Shown one piece after another: positions 19,444 through 31,124 of a DNA stretch of 64,000 nucleotides (within the stretch, counting starts at the first letter, position 1; every line of letters starts with the position of its first letter). Origin of the DNA: Phytohalomonas tamaricis. GTDB lineage: Bacteria > Pseudomonadota > Gammaproteobacteria > Pseudomonadales > Halomonadaceae. The stretch covers positions 124,001 to 188,000 of the forward strand of contig NZ_PVRV01000024.1 in the NCBI RefSeq assembly GCF_003012345.1, in the 5' to 3' direction. The notes beneath the pieces were generated by a model that saw only the letters and a list, made by a program, of their open reading frames with translations, was not told the origin of the DNA and did not search any database. The position numbers and the translations under genes are program-made.

Positions 19444-20486
19444 ATAGCTACTCCGACACCTCGCCAACCGGCCAGCACGGCCTCATACTCGCTGCCACGC
19501 CCATAAAGACGCTCGGCATGAGTCTGGGTCAAGCGTGCAAACGTTTGAAAGTCGGCATCATTGGGTAATTGGCGATCGGTCAATGTTGCGTACCAGATAC
19601 GCCCCGCCTTTTCCCAAGCATAACCGCCAATCGCTGTGGCGACGAGATAAAACGCCCGGTTGGGTATCCCTGAATTGAGATGGACACCGCCGTTATCCTC
19701 GCGCGTCTCGATATAGTTATCCATATGCCCGGGCTGTGGATCCTTGCCCAGCACGGGGTCGTCATAAGCCGTGCCTGGCTCGGCCATTGAGCGCAGCCCA
19801 ATACCATTAACACGTTCGGTCAGAAGCTCCTCGCCTATAATCCAGTTAGCCTGCTCGGCAGTCTGTTGATGGTGATACTGCTTGACCAGTGAGCCGAACA
19901 CATCTGAAATTGACTCGTTCAACGCACCAGGCTGGTTGTAATACACCAGATTGGCCTCACTCTCGGTCACCCCATGGGTAAGCTCATGACCGATGATATC
20001 GAGAGAAATAGTAAAGCGGTTGAATATTTCGCCATCACCATCGCCGAATACCATCTGTTGGCTGTTCCAAAAAGCATTTTCGTAATCGTGTCCGTAATGT
20101 ACCGTTCCTACCAGTGGCAGCCCTTGGTTATCAATCGAATTACGCTCGAAAATATCCTTGAAGAAGTTCCAGGTTGCGCCCAGGTATTCGTACGCTTCAT
20201 CAACGGCAATGTCACCACTCGCCGCGCTGTTTTCCTGACGAATCAACACTCCCGGCAGCTCCATAGTATTTTTTGCATCATAAATGAAGCGTTGAATCTC
20301 ATTAAGCTGACTGCGGCGGTGCAATGCCGTGACCTCAATAGCCTTGCTGGTACGTAAGCTCTGATCGAGGCTCTGCGTAGTCAAGGCACTATGACGTAAA
20401 CGATCGCCACCATGCTCGATCAATCGCTCAAGGATATGCGGCGGCATGACGCCATAATGACGCGTATCAGGAAAAACAGCTTTCAT
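19440..20486 (-). CDS. Protealysin-like M4 metallopeptidase
   Basis: Thermolysin-family zinc endopeptidase of the protealysin type. The 348-residue precursor has no signal peptide and a short propeptide (about 50 residues) containing PPHILERLIE at 15-24, the PPL-type motif of protealysins. The catalytic domain shows HELTH with H167, E168 and H171, the third ligand E191 in NESISDVFG, and GGVHLNSGI with the transition-state His. GGAG lies seven bases before the ATG. Lack of a signal peptide suggests intracellular action or unconventional release. The downstream gene overlaps by four bases and may encode its inhibitor. Confidence 0.93.
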   Translation of the reverse strand: MKAVFPDTRHYGVMPPHILERLIEHGGDRLRHSALTTQSLDQSLRTSKAIEVTALHRRSQLNEIQRFIYDAKNTMELPGVLIRQENSAASGDIAVDEAYEYLGATWNFFKDIFERNSIDNQGLPLVGTVHYGHDYENAFWNSQQMVFGDGDGEIFNRFTISLDIIGHELTHGVTESEANLVYYNQPGALNESISDVFGSLVKQYHHQQTAEQANWIIGEELLTERVNGIGLRSMAEPGTAYDDPVLGKDPQPGHMDNYIETREDNGGVHLNSGIPNRAFYLVATAIGGYAWEKAGRIWYATLTDRQLPNDADFQTFARLTQTHAERLYGRGSEYEAVLAGWRGVGVAI

Positions 20487-20701
20487 GTCGATGCTCCACT
20501 ATTGAAAAGTCTAACGTGGCAAGCCCACTCCCCAAGGTTAGTAAATCAGGCCTAATACTTCGCCTATTAACACGTGTCGGATGTCGTCAGACACTTGAGA
20601 ACCTAACTATCAGGGAGATAGCACGCGCTTGGTAGCCCGTGAAGCGTATCGTTAAAAATGAGAGTAAGCTGAGGGCAAACTTGTTTTCATGAGGTTTAAC
20701 C

Positions 20702-21043
20702 GTGCCCAATATTGTTATTGACTACTCCAAGACACTCGACGCTCGAATTAATATTGAAAGCCTGCTTGATGCGCTACATGAAAGTGCTCTGGCCACCGGT
20801 ATCTTTCAACGCTCAGCCATCAAAGTATATGCTCGGCCTTTTACCTATGCGCGCACAGCGGGTGAAAAAGCGGAATTCCTGCAGGTGTGTGTTCATATGT
20901 TTGAAGGACGCAGCACAGAACAGAAGGCGGCCCTCAGCGATGCTCTGTTCGCCGCTTTGGATAAAGCCTGCCCTACAGATATCGAGATAGCAGTAGAAAT
21001 CACTGATATCGAAAAAGCCAGTTATCGCAAGCGTACGCTGTAA
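20702..21043 (+). CDS. 5-carboxymethyl-2-hydroxymuconate isomerase-like protein (tautomerase superfamily)
   Basis: A 113-residue protein of the CHMI (HpaF) branch of the tautomerase/4-OT superfamily. It begins M-P-N-I-V-I-D-Y-S, so removal of Met exposes the catalytic Pro1. The body matches the family (KVYARPF and VHMFEGRS segments). CHMI acts in homoprotocatechuate degradation, but none of the other hpa genes is nearby. The real substrate is therefore uncertain and it could be a promiscuous tautomerase. The start is GTG at 20702 with GAGG about eight bases upstream. It is a single-gene unit. Confidence 0.82.
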   Translation: MPNIVIDYSKTLDARINIESLLDALHESALATGIFQRSAIKVYARPFTYARTAGEKAEFLQVCVHMFEGRSTEQKAALSDALFAALDKACPTDIEIAVEITDIEKASYRKRTL

Positions 21044-21087
21044 GCCGACAGACGCTGCCAAGGGCGGCAGTCAAATACACCGAAGGT

Positions 21088-21115
21088 AAAGAAGCCTGCC
21101 ATCAACGGCTTCTTT
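21088..21115 (+). terminator. Terminator candidate after the CHMI-like gene
   Basis: AAAGAAGCC (21088-21096) and GGCTTCTTT (21107-21115) pair perfectly around a 10-base loop. The T-run is short. Confidence 0.5.
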
Positions 21116-21209
21116 ACTCCACCACGGTGAAATACTTGAGCGGTGGGAAAGTCATGGCCCATCGATCGAGCTGCACCTTCGCGCCAAGGCTAGGAACAAG
21201 ATGACGCGG

Positions 21210-22031
21210 TTAGGAGAAAACGTACTCACCGTCGTAATCAAACAGTTTCGAAGGCCATAGAAGCGTTGCACTTTCTGCATTCTGACGCGCAGCTTCACGT
21301 TCAATCTCCCGAACGAAATACCACAATTTACGTTCGAACTCTTTAGACGCTGGCACAAATTTAATCCCGATCAGCGCTGTTTCGCCCTGCTCAGCATCGT
21401 GCATATGGCTAATCTTGCCGGCTTCATGGAAATTATCCCCATTAGGAAACAAAGCCTGCACGCGACGAATATTCTGTCCGATGTGTAAAGTGCCGGCATC
21501 CTGTTTCGACACTTCCACCAAACATCCCCCAAGCGACAAATTCTTTAACTTACCCTTTACCGGCGCAGCGTTATCAACGACGAACAGAGATAACCTGGTA
21601 CTAGTGCACATGCTTTCCGTCAGCTGGGCGCGAAACACGCCTCGCTTGCGCGTAACGACAAGACGAGTAGGCATACAGCATCTAAACTCAATACTCTCAC
21701 CTCGCCGCTCCACTTCCTTGGCTGCCAGCATATCGAAGCTAAGTGTTCCTGACGCCTCCTTGGCATGAAGAGTAAAGGAAGCATTCGCCGTCAGTCTTTC
21801 CATTACATCCGAAAGATTCGCAACATCAAGCATTAAAAAATGCTTATCACGATCAATAGACGTAAGCGATACGGGGTAGTGAACTGGTGTATCGTCAAAT
21901 TTGACAGTGATATCGCAGATACTGTCCATCAGGGCACGAAGTGTAGAAGCGACATGATTAGGATCAATGATTTCGATCGTACGTGATTTGGAGTTAGGCA
22001 TATTAGGTTCAAGTTCAATGTAATTGTGCAT
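21210..22031 (-). CDS. PilZ-domain (YcgR-like) c-di-GMP-binding protein
   Basis: A 273-residue protein with an N-terminal YcgR-N-like beta domain (about 20-120) and a C-terminal PilZ domain. The PilZ signature is complete: R130-GVF-R134 (RxxxR) and N164-x-S166-x-x-G169 (D/NxSxxG), so c-di-GMP binding is likely. In E. coli, YcgR slows the flagellar motor. Here no flagellar genes are near, so the output is unknown. ATG at 22031 or 22001 could be the start; neither has a clear ribosome-binding site. It lies between a CHMI-like gene and serB. Confidence 0.85.
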   Translation of the reverse strand: MHNYIELEPNMPNSKSRTIEIIDPNHVASTLRALMDSICDITVKFDDTPVHYPVSLTSIDRDKHFLMLDVANLSDVMERLTANASFTLHAKEASGTLSFDMLAAKEVERRGESIEFRCCMPTRLVVTRKRGVFRAQLTESMCTSTRLSLFVVDNAAPVKGKLKNLSLGGCLVEVSKQDAGTLHIGQNIRRVQALFPNGDNFHEAGKISHMHDAEQGETALIGIKFVPASKEFERKLWYFVREIEREAARQNAESATLLWPSKLFDYDGEYVFS

Positions 22032-22154
22032 GCGGGCGTGGCCGAAACATCAGACATTCTATCGGCGCTGTTGAGTGCACCTTGAAACATGCACAACAAT
22101 AAACCTACATCAGGCTACATCACCTACGGACACCTTTATCGCGATGCTGTCAGC

Positions 22155-22181
22155 AAAAAACCCGGCAGAAGCCGGGTTTTT
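22155..22181 (-). terminator. Bidirectional terminator downstream of serB
   Basis: AAAAACCCGGC (22156-22166) pairs with GCCGGGTTTTT (22171-22181) around AGAA. A-tracts and T-tracts lie on both sides. It is 22 bases beyond the serB stop on the minus strand. Confidence 0.9.
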
Positions 22182-22203
22182 AAGAGAAGTCTTTTTGTAA
22201 TGC

Positions 22204-23466
22204 TTAACTGTCGGATTCAGAGTGAACCAGATCACTATAGCGATAGCCAAGCAGATACAAGACCGCGTCGAGCCCCAGCGTAGATATCGAATGTCGCGCC
22301 TGCTCACGCACCAATGGCTTGGCTCGAAAAGCGATTCCCAACCCGGCTTCCGCCAGCATTTTCAGGTCATTAGCGCCATCACCCACGGCAATCGTCTGCT
22401 CCATGCGAATACCTTCACGCGCAGCAATTTCCTTGAGCAAGAATGCCTTGCGTTCAGCATCCAGTATCGGCTCCTGCACCTCACCGGTCACCTTGCCATT
22501 TTCGATAACCAGTTCATTGGCATGCACTTCATCGAAACCAAGCCGTTGCTGCAGGTAACGGGCAAAATAAGTAAAACCACCAGACAAGATTGCGGTGCGA
22601 TAGCCCAAGCGCTTGAGCTGCTTGAGCAGTACTTCGGCACCATCCATCAGCGGGAGCTCTTCAGCGATCTGCTGCAGTACAGATTCATCCAGCCCTTTCA
22701 GTTTGCTCATCCTTTCGCGGAAACTCTGCTGGAAATCAAGCTCACCACGCATTGCCCGTTCGGTGACTTCTGCTACCTCATCACCAACGCCGTGACGCCG
22801 CGCCAGCTCATCAATCACTTCAGCCTTGATCAGCGTAGAATCCATATCAAAGCAGACCAGACGGCGGTGACGACGCCAGATATTATCCTCTTGCAGGGCG
22901 ATATCGACACCATGCTCAGCGCCTATCGTCAGGGCGTTGCGTCGCAGGCCCTCGAGATCGACCGGACTAGCCAGCATGTCGCCTCGCAACCAGCACTCGA
23001 TGCAAGCACCTCCTTCTGGCACTTCGCCATCAAGCCCTTCTCGTCCTGACAGCCGATGGATCAGCTCAATCGTCAATCCGTATGACGACGTCAGCCGCCC
23101 TACCTCGGTGAGTACACTTGCAGGCAGGCGTGGCGCAAGCAAGGTCAAGATAAGGCGTGGATAGCCTGTCGCTGCGCTCCAGCGCGCATACTCCTTGTCA
23201 CCCACTTCAATAAACTGAACATCCAAACCCGCCAAAGCCCTGAATGTTTCCAGTGCTGTCGTAAGCTGCTGACGGTTTTCCCCATCGAACGCAACCAAGG
23301 CTTCGAGCGTCACGCAATCAAACGTGACGCTTTGATTGATATCGAGCAAGCGAGTGCCTGCCTGTGCAAGCGCTTGGCCTAACTCAGCCAGCTGGCCAGG
23401 ATGCGCCGTGCCAGTAGCACGAACCAAAAGGCGTTGGGTCATGTCGTTTCCGTTAACGGCATTCAA
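22204..23466 (-). CDS. serB: Phosphoserine phosphatase SerB (with N-terminal ACT-like regions)
   Basis: Last step of serine synthesis: hydrolysis of O-phosphoserine. The 420-residue protein has two ACT-like regions (about 10-90 and 100-185) before the HAD domain, as in Pseudomonas and mycobacterial enzymes but unlike the shorter E. coli SerB. The HAD nucleophile motif is DMDSTLI with D207 and D209. Motif II is ILSGGFTYF and motif III/IV is VGDGANDLKM. The ACT regions suggest serine feedback. ATG at 23466 or the ATG eight codons later could be the start. It is 43 bp downstream of parC. Confidence 0.96.
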   Translation of the reverse strand: MNAVNGNDMTQRLLVRATGTAHPGQLAELGQALAQAGTRLLDINQSVTFDCVTLEALVAFDGENRQQLTTALETFRALAGLDVQFIEVGDKEYARWSAATGYPRLILTLLAPRLPASVLTEVGRLTSSYGLTIELIHRLSGREGLDGEVPEGGACIECWLRGDMLASPVDLEGLRRNALTIGAEHGVDIALQEDNIWRRHRRLVCFDMDSTLIKAEVIDELARRHGVGDEVAEVTERAMRGELDFQQSFRERMSKLKGLDESVLQQIAEELPLMDGAEVLLKQLKRLGYRTAILSGGFTYFARYLQQRLGFDEVHANELVIENGKVTGEVQEPILDAERKAFLLKEIAAREGIRMEQTIAVGDGANDLKMLAEAGLGIAFRAKPLVREQARHSISTLGLDAVLYLLGYRYSDLVHSESDS

Positions 23467-23508
23467 AATAGTGATCAGGTGATGTCATTGCTCGGATGAG
23501 GAGCGACG

Positions 23509-25767
23509 TTAATCACGTACCTCAACTTCCAGCCGGTTTACTTTCTGGAAGCCACGCGGCAATTTGCTCCCCCGACGCCCGCATTCGCCTAGATAATAAT
23601 CGATATCATTAGGCTTCAGCGTCGTTTTTCGCTTACCCGCGTGAATGATCAAAGACGCGCCTGCAGGGAGAATCACTAAATCATGCACGAACTCCTCACG
23701 TGCAGCAGACCGAGCGCCTGGAATATCAATCATCTTGATACCTTTACCTTTATTCATCTCCGGTAGCGCAGACGGAGCAAATACCAGCAGGCGCCCTTCA
23801 TTAGTCACCAACGCTATACGCGCAGCCTCATCAGTGATGAGCGGCTGAGGGGGTAGTACATTGCATCCCTTGGGCACGCTTAATACTGCCTTGCCCGACT
23901 TGCTGCGCCCGATCATGTCTTCAAGTTTGGCGATAAAGCCATAACCCGCATCGCTGGCCAACAGATAGCGTGTCTCGGGGGGTGCCAGCATGACGCCCAT
24001 CATCTGTGAGCCAGCCGGTGGATTAACCCGCCCAGACACGGGTTCTCCCTGGCTGCGCGCCGAAGGTAGTTGATGCGCCGGTAGCGTATAGGTACGCCCG
24101 CTATCATCAAGCAGCACAAGCGGTTGGTTGGATTTACCCCGCGCCGCAAAGGCAAATTTATCCCCAGCTTTGTAGGATAGACTCAGCGGATCAATATCAT
24201 GGCCCTTGGCACTACGAATCCAGCCCTTCTCGGATAGCACGACGGTAATCGGATCGGCGCCCATCAGCTCGACTTCTGACAGCGCTTTGGCCTCTTCACG
24301 TTCAACCAACGGGCTACGCCGTTCATCACCGTAGGTTTCGGCGTCCTCGCGCAGCTCCTTCTCGATCAGATCGGTCATTGCCTTTTCGCTGCCGAGAAGC
24401 TTGTTGAGCCGCTTACGCTCCTTTTCGAGCTCCTTCTGCTCGGACTTGAGCTTCATTTCCTCAAGTCGAGCCAAGTGCCTTAGACGCAACTCGAGGATTG
24501 CCTCAGCCTGACGCTCCGTTAGCCCGAATGAAGCGATTAGCGACGCCTTGGGCTCGTCCTCCTCGCGGATGATGCGAATCACCTCATCAATATTCAGATA
24601 GGCGATCAGCAACCCTTCAAGCAGATGGAGACGATCCTCGACCTTGCCGAGCCGGTACTCCAGACGACGACGCACCGTAGCACGGCGGAAATCAAGCCAC
24701 TGCCCCAGAAGAACGTCCAGTGACATCACCTGCGGCCGACCATCCAGGCCAATCAGGTTCATATTGACGCGGGTATTTTTCTCAAGATCGGTGGTCGCGA
24801 ACAGGTGCGCCATCAGCGACGACACATCGACGCGGTTCGAACGAGGTACGATAACTAGCCGCGTCGGCTGTTCGTGGCTGGACTCATCGCGCAGATCAGC
24901 GACCATCGGCAATTTCTTAGCCTGCATCTGAGCGGCAATCTGCTCGAGAATCTTGGCACCGGAAACCTGATACGGCAGTGCAGTGATGACGATATCGCTA
25001 TCTTCGAGCTCATAACGTGCACGCATCTTCACCGAGCCACGCCCGCTGACATAAAGCTTCAGCAGCTCATCCTTGGAGGAGATGATTTCCGCCGCAGTGG
25101 GGAAATCCGGCGCTGGCAGATATTCACATAGTTCAGCGACGCTTGCCTCAGGATGGCGCAGGCGATGAATAGTCGCCTCTACCACTTCGCGCACGTTATG
25201 CGGCGGAATATCGGTAGCCATACCCACTGCAATGCCCGAGCCGCCATTGAGCAGTACATGAGGGAGGCGTGCCGGCAGCACCGCCGGCTCGTTGATGGTA
25301 CCGTCGAAATTTGGTGTCCAGTCAACGGTACCCTGACCTAACTCGGTCAGAAGAATCTCGGAGAAACGCGAAAGGCGCGCTTCGGTATAGCGCATCGCTG
25401 CAAATGACTTGGGATCGTCAGGGCTACCCCAGTTACCCTGCCCATCGACAAGCGGATAGCGATAGCTGAATGGCTGCGCCATCAGCACCATCGCTTCATA
25501 ACAGGCACTGTCACCATGAGGATGGAACTTGCCGAGTACATCGCCGACGGTACGCGCCGACTTCTTGTACTTGGCATTGGCATTTAGCGAAAGCTCCCGC
25601 ATCGCATAGACAATACGACGCTGCACCGGCTTCATGCCGTCGCCAATGTTGGGCAACGCTCGATCGAGAATGACGTACATCGAATAATCGAGATAGGCTT
25701 TCTCGGTATAGCTGCGCAGCGCCAGGCGCTCGACATCGCCTTCCTGCACGTGAATATCCATGACCAT
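23509..25767 (-). CDS. parC: DNA topoisomerase IV subunit A
   Basis: Breakage-reunion subunit of topoisomerase IV, which decatenates replicated chromosomes. The 752-residue protein has the winged-helix/TOPRIM-interacting N-terminal domain with catalytic Y127 ([10 protein letters not shown]). The quinolone-determining region reads [12 protein letters not shown], with wild-type Ser87 and Glu91 (E. coli Ser80/Glu84). A coiled-coil gate and a short C-terminal beta-pinwheel follow. The ATG at 25767 is two bases after the parE stop, and an ATG two codons later is an alternative. Confidence 0.97.
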   Translation of the reverse strand: MVMDIHVQEGDVERLALRSYTEKAYLDYSMYVILDRALPNIGDGMKPVQRRIVYAMRELSLNANAKYKKSARTVGDVLGKFHPHGDSACYEAMVLMAQPFSYRYPLVDGQGNWGSPDDPKSFAAMRYTEARLSRFSEILLTELGQGTVDWTPNFDGTINEPAVLPARLPHVLLNGGSGIAVGMATDIPPHNVREVVEATIHRLRHPEASVAELCEYLPAPDFPTAAEIISSKDELLKLYVSGRGSVKMRARYELEDSDIVITALPYQVSGAKILEQIAAQMQAKKLPMVADLRDESSHEQPTRLVIVPRSNRVDVSSLMAHLFATTDLEKNTRVNMNLIGLDGRPQVMSLDVLLGQWLDFRRATVRRRLEYRLGKVEDRLHLLEGLLIAYLNIDEVIRIIREEDEPKASLIASFGLTERQAEAILELRLRHLARLEEMKLKSEQKELEKERKRLNKLLGSEKAMTDLIEKELREDAETYGDERRSPLVEREEAKALSEVELMGADPITVVLSEKGWIRSAKGHDIDPLSLSYKAGDKFAFAARGKSNQPLVLLDDSGRTYTLPAHQLPSARSQGEPVSGRVNPPAGSQMMGVMLAPPETRYLLASDAGYGFIAKLEDMIGRSKSGKAVLSVPKGCNVLPPQPLITDEAARIALVTNEGRLLVFAPSALPEMNKGKGIKMIDIPGARSAAREEFVHDLVILPAGASLIIHAGKRKTTLKPNDIDYYLGECGRRGSKLPRGFQKVNRLEVEVRD

Positions 25768-25769
25768 AC

Positions 25770-27659
<1,890 letters not shown>

Positions 27660-27663
27660 TCAG

Positions 27664-28317
27664 TCATTGATTATCGCAGGTCCAACAAGCGCCCTCGGGC
27701 AGCGTCAACCCACCATGGGCCAACACCGCCGGAACGAATGCCGGATATTGACTAAGACCGTGATCGTCACCGGGGCTGATCAAAAAGCGGCTGCCTCGGT
27801 ACAACGCGAACGCATCGCGACAATCGAGCGTTTCATCCTGAGTGCTCAGCAAAACTAGATAGCGCTCCGGCATACGGGGCACGTGACACTCAAGACATTT
27901 GAGATCGTCTTCGAAATGAGCCTCGATGACGAATTGCTCACCGGTAAAAGGATTCTCGTGCGCACTGCCGACCATCTCCGCCGCGATACGCGATGGGCGC
28001 ACTGCCGGATTGATCAACGCTATGGCCGCGACATCGTAGCGCTCAGCCAGACACGTTGCCAGGAAGCCACCCATCGAGCTGCCGACGATTAGCGTTCTGC
28101 CGGTAAGCTCAGTCAATGCCTGCTCAGCCGTCTGCAACGCCTCACGAGGGCAATGGCCAAGAAACGGCGCGCTGAAACATGGCTGCGGCAATGCCTGCTC
28201 ACAGGCCCGACGCGTCATCATGGCTTTATGCGATGTGGGATGGCTATTAAATCCGTGCAGGAACAGCACGTTATCGACAGCCTCGATTCGATCGTTCATG
28301 ACGCCAGCATAACGCAA
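27664..28317 (-). CDS. yqiA: Alpha/beta-hydrolase esterase YqiA
   Basis: Small serine esterase of the UPF0227 family. The 217-residue protein has the HGF oxyanion-hole segment near the N-terminus (LFLHGFNSHPTS), the nucleophile elbow GSSMGG and the C-terminal GDDHGL with the catalytic His. The physiological substrate is unknown. E. coli has the same yqiA-parE adjacency, where parE, yqiA and cpdA form a cluster. Here cpdA has moved to 36336. ATG at 28317 or 28299 could be the start. Confidence 0.88.
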   Translation of the reverse strand: MRYAGVMNDRIEAVDNVLFLHGFNSHPTSHKAMMTRRACEQALPQPCFSAPFLGHCPREALQTAEQALTELTGRTLIVGSSMGGFLATCLAERYDVAAIALINPAVRPSRIAAEMVGSAHENPFTGEQFVIEAHFEDDLKCLECHVPRMPERYLVLLSTQDETLDCRDAFALYRGSRFLISPGDDHGLSQYPAFVPAVLAHGGLTLPEGACWTCDNQ

Positions 28318-28385
28318 AACCTGTATGAATAAACAGTGCTTTTACGCCGTAAGCATAAAAGCACTTAACGTGTGTTCCTATCCCA

Positions 28386-30032
28386 TCAATGTGAAGACAG
28401 GTTCCATACCGCTTCTATCAAATGCCGACTTGAATCGTCCATGTTCTCATGCCCAGCATGATTTCTCAGGATCGAATCAGTCTCGTTGGCGATCTGCTTG
28501 CCCAGTTCCACACCCCACTGGTCAAAGGAATCTATGTTCCATATCGTCCCCTGCACAAAAACCTTGTGCTCATATAACGCGACCAACGCGCCGAGGGTCT
28601 CTGGATCAAGACGTTCGAACAAGAGTGTCGAAGAAGGCTGATTACCCTGGTAACGCTTGTAGATCGGGGCTTCGTTTTCGGAAGAGACTGCATCATCTCC
28701 CAACATCAATACTCGTGACTGAGCAAAGCAGTTCGCCAATGCCAGTCGATGCTGCGTCTTCAGATTATTGCGCAGTCCCTCCTCTTCCACGTTGCTGTAC
28801 CGATCGATTGGTGCCAGGAAATCGCACGCTACCGATTGTGTACCTTGGTGCAGCAGTTGATAGAACGCATGCTGGCCGTTGGGACCGATCTCACCCCACA
28901 GCACAGGACAAGTGGAATAATCGACCTTTTCACCTTCATTAGTGACCGATTTGCCGTTGGATTCCATTTCCAACTGCTGAAAATAACCCGGTAAATGCTT
29001 GAGTCGACCATCGTAAGGCAGTACGGCATGGGAACGAATATCGAGGAAATTGACGTTCCAGATGCCCAGCAGGGCAAACAGAACCGGAAGATTATCCTCT
29101 ACAGGTGCGCTTCGGAAATGTTCATCCATCCTGTGGGCACCATCCAATAAACGACGGAATCCCTCCATACCGATACGCAGAGCGATCGGCAGACCAATGG
29201 CGCTCCACAGGGAATAGCGGCCACCGACCCAATCCCAGAACAGCAATTGATGCTCGGGATCGATGCCCCACTCCGTCATCTTCTCAGGCTTGGTAGACAC
29301 CCCGATGAAATGCTGACGTTTGATCAGCGTATCGTCATCGCCCAGAATAGATTTCAGCCAGTCGACAGCCGTCTGAGCATTAGCCGCTGTATCAATAGTG
29401 CCAAACGACTTGGATGAATAGATGAACAACGTCGTTTCGGGATTGAGCTGAGGCAGTACCTCGGCCAGTTGGGAGCCGTCGATGGTCGAGGCAAAATGGA
29501 GGTTGATTTCATGCACATCGTCTGCGGCGAATTCATCCAGCGCTGTGGTGATCATCAACGGGCCTAGATCCGACCCACCCACGCCCAGATTGACCACATC
29601 AGTTACCGCCTTGCCCGTCGCGCCGCGCCACTGCCCCGCATGCAGCTTGGTGACAAGCGTTTCCATTCGGGCCAGCGACTTATGCACCGCAGCGACAATA
29701 TCCTCCCCCTCAACATGCAGGGTAGCGTCCTTGGGTAGACGCAGCGCGGTATGCAACGCGGGGCGGTCCTCGGTATGGTTGACGCGCTCACCCGATAAAA
29801 GCCGCTCAATAGCTTTAGGCACGCCCGCTTCGCGCGCCAGATCAAGCAGCTTATCAAACGTTTCTGACTTGATACGCTGTTTGGAAAAATCGAGCGTAAT
29901 TCCCGCCGCACTGCGCGAAAATTGCTCAAAGCGCGGTCCATCCTGAAACAACTGCTTCAGGTGTACGTCATGCATATCCTTATACAGATGAGTTTCTAGG
30001 GCCTGCCAGGCGCTTGTTTCACGAATCGACAT
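28386..30032 (-). CDS. pgi: Glucose-6-phosphate isomerase
   Basis: Interconverts glucose 6-phosphate and fructose 6-phosphate. The full-length 548-residue protein shows the family signatures: GVGGSDLGPLM near residue 152 for phosphate binding, SKSFGTIDTAANA near 208, the VGGRYSLWSAIG signature near 270, and the C-terminal signature region with GVELGKQIA. It is a single gene, separated from yqiA by 68 bp and from the divergent cmoA by 254 bp of non-coding DNA in which I recognise no motif. Confidence 0.97.
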   Translation of the reverse strand: MSIRETSAWQALETHLYKDMHDVHLKQLFQDGPRFEQFSRSAAGITLDFSKQRIKSETFDKLLDLAREAGVPKAIERLLSGERVNHTEDRPALHTALRLPKDATLHVEGEDIVAAVHKSLARMETLVTKLHAGQWRGATGKAVTDVVNLGVGGSDLGPLMITTALDEFAADDVHEINLHFASTIDGSQLAEVLPQLNPETTLFIYSSKSFGTIDTAANAQTAVDWLKSILGDDDTLIKRQHFIGVSTKPEKMTEWGIDPEHQLLFWDWVGGRYSLWSAIGLPIALRIGMEGFRRLLDGAHRMDEHFRSAPVEDNLPVLFALLGIWNVNFLDIRSHAVLPYDGRLKHLPGYFQQLEMESNGKSVTNEGEKVDYSTCPVLWGEIGPNGQHAFYQLLHQGTQSVACDFLAPIDRYSNVEEEGLRNNLKTQHRLALANCFAQSRVLMLGDDAVSSENEAPIYKRYQGNQPSSTLLFERLDPETLGALVALYEHKVFVQGTIWNIDSFDQWGVELGKQIANETDSILRNHAGHENMDDSSRHLIEAVWNLSSH

Positions 30033-30286
30033 CGGTTGTGCTCTCCTTACACGTGCAGCGGGAAAATGCGAAGCGTAAACTACATCGCAATAAAGGCCAG
30101 GCGCCGCATTCGATCACGTTGACGGGTGATGATTGATGCGACACGACAGCCTCAGGCTGCCGCCAGATCCCGGTCCCTGTTGCTTTCCGACCAGAAATTC
30201 ATGGCTCGGCGTGCGTGCCAAAAACACTGCACCCGAGCCGCTAAACAGTTCAACATTATCCAATCACGAGTTAATAGTACCGGACA

Positions 30287-31027
30287 ATGACTGACGCATC
30301 TTACCGTGACGCACTGTTTTCGACACCCCTGGACCGCGTTTCGAGTTTTTCATTCGATGAACAGGTGGTGCGCTGCTTTCCTGACATGATCCGACGTTCG
30401 GTACCCGGCTACGGTCAGATCATCGGCATGATCGGCGTGATCGCCAAGCGCTATCTGCGTACTGGCGCCCATGTTTATGACCTGGGTTGTTCGCTGGGGG
30501 CGTCAACGCTCTCGCTCTGCCAGCAAGTTGCTCCTGACACCTGTACCATCGAGGCGGTCGATCTTTCACCCGCCATGGTCGAGCGCGCACGTGACGTGCT
30601 CAGCCAGGAATATCCAGAACATGCCATTACCGTGATAGAAGGTGACATTCGCACCCTTGCATATCGACCGGCGGGCATGATCATCGTCAATTTCACGCTG
30701 CAATTTCTTGACCCCGCAGAGCGTGACGATGTCATTGCGCGCCTTTTCGACACACTTGAACCCGGAGGCGTACTGATCCTGTCAGAGAAAGTCGTCTTCG
30801 ATGATACGCAAGCAGAAGACGTTCTTTATGCCCTTCATCATGATTTCAAACGTGCCAACGGCTATTCCGATCTTGAAATCAGTCAGAAACGCAGCGCACT
30901 CGAAGACGTCATGATCCCTGATAGCTTATCAGTCCATCATGACAGACTGGCACGCGTTGGCTTCAAACGCCATTACACGTGGTTTCAGTATCTCAACTTC
31001 GCGTCGATGATCGCTTTCAAGGAGTGA
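30287..31027 (+). CDS. cmoA: Carboxy-S-adenosyl-methionine synthase CmoA
   Basis: Makes carboxy-SAM from SAM and prephenate, the donor for cmo5U at the tRNA wobble position. The 246-residue Rossmann-fold protein has the SAM motif DLGCSLGAS at 65-73 and the downstream acidic VDLS segment. Length and the RRSVPGYGQI segment are typical of CmoA. It is followed by cmoB after 97 bp, and the third enzyme cmoM is at 45557. All three proteins needed to go from ho5U to mcmo5U are therefore encoded within 16 kb. Confidence 0.96.
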   Translation: MTDASYRDALFSTPLDRVSSFSFDEQVVRCFPDMIRRSVPGYGQIIGMIGVIAKRYLRTGAHVYDLGCSLGASTLSLCQQVAPDTCTIEAVDLSPAMVERARDVLSQEYPEHAITVIEGDIRTLAYRPAGMIIVNFTLQFLDPAERDDVIARLFDTLEPGGVLILSEKVVFDDTQAEDVLYALHHDFKRANGYSDLEISQKRSALEDVMIPDSLSVHHDRLARVGFKRHYTWFQYLNFASMIAFKE

Positions 31028-31124
31028 TAACGACGATATCTGCCGGCGCGCCGCAAAGATTACGTATAATGCGCCTTGCCGCCTATTAATCGTTCGCCCT
31101 TCGCTTTAAAAGGAATATCCCTCG

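Noticed and set aside
22222-23049. 275-codon open frame on the plus strand
   Set aside because: Antisense to serB, including its HAD motifs; no domain or ribosome-binding site.
28325-28942. 205-codon open frame on the plus strand
   Set aside because: Antisense to the 3' end of pgi; no family resemblance.
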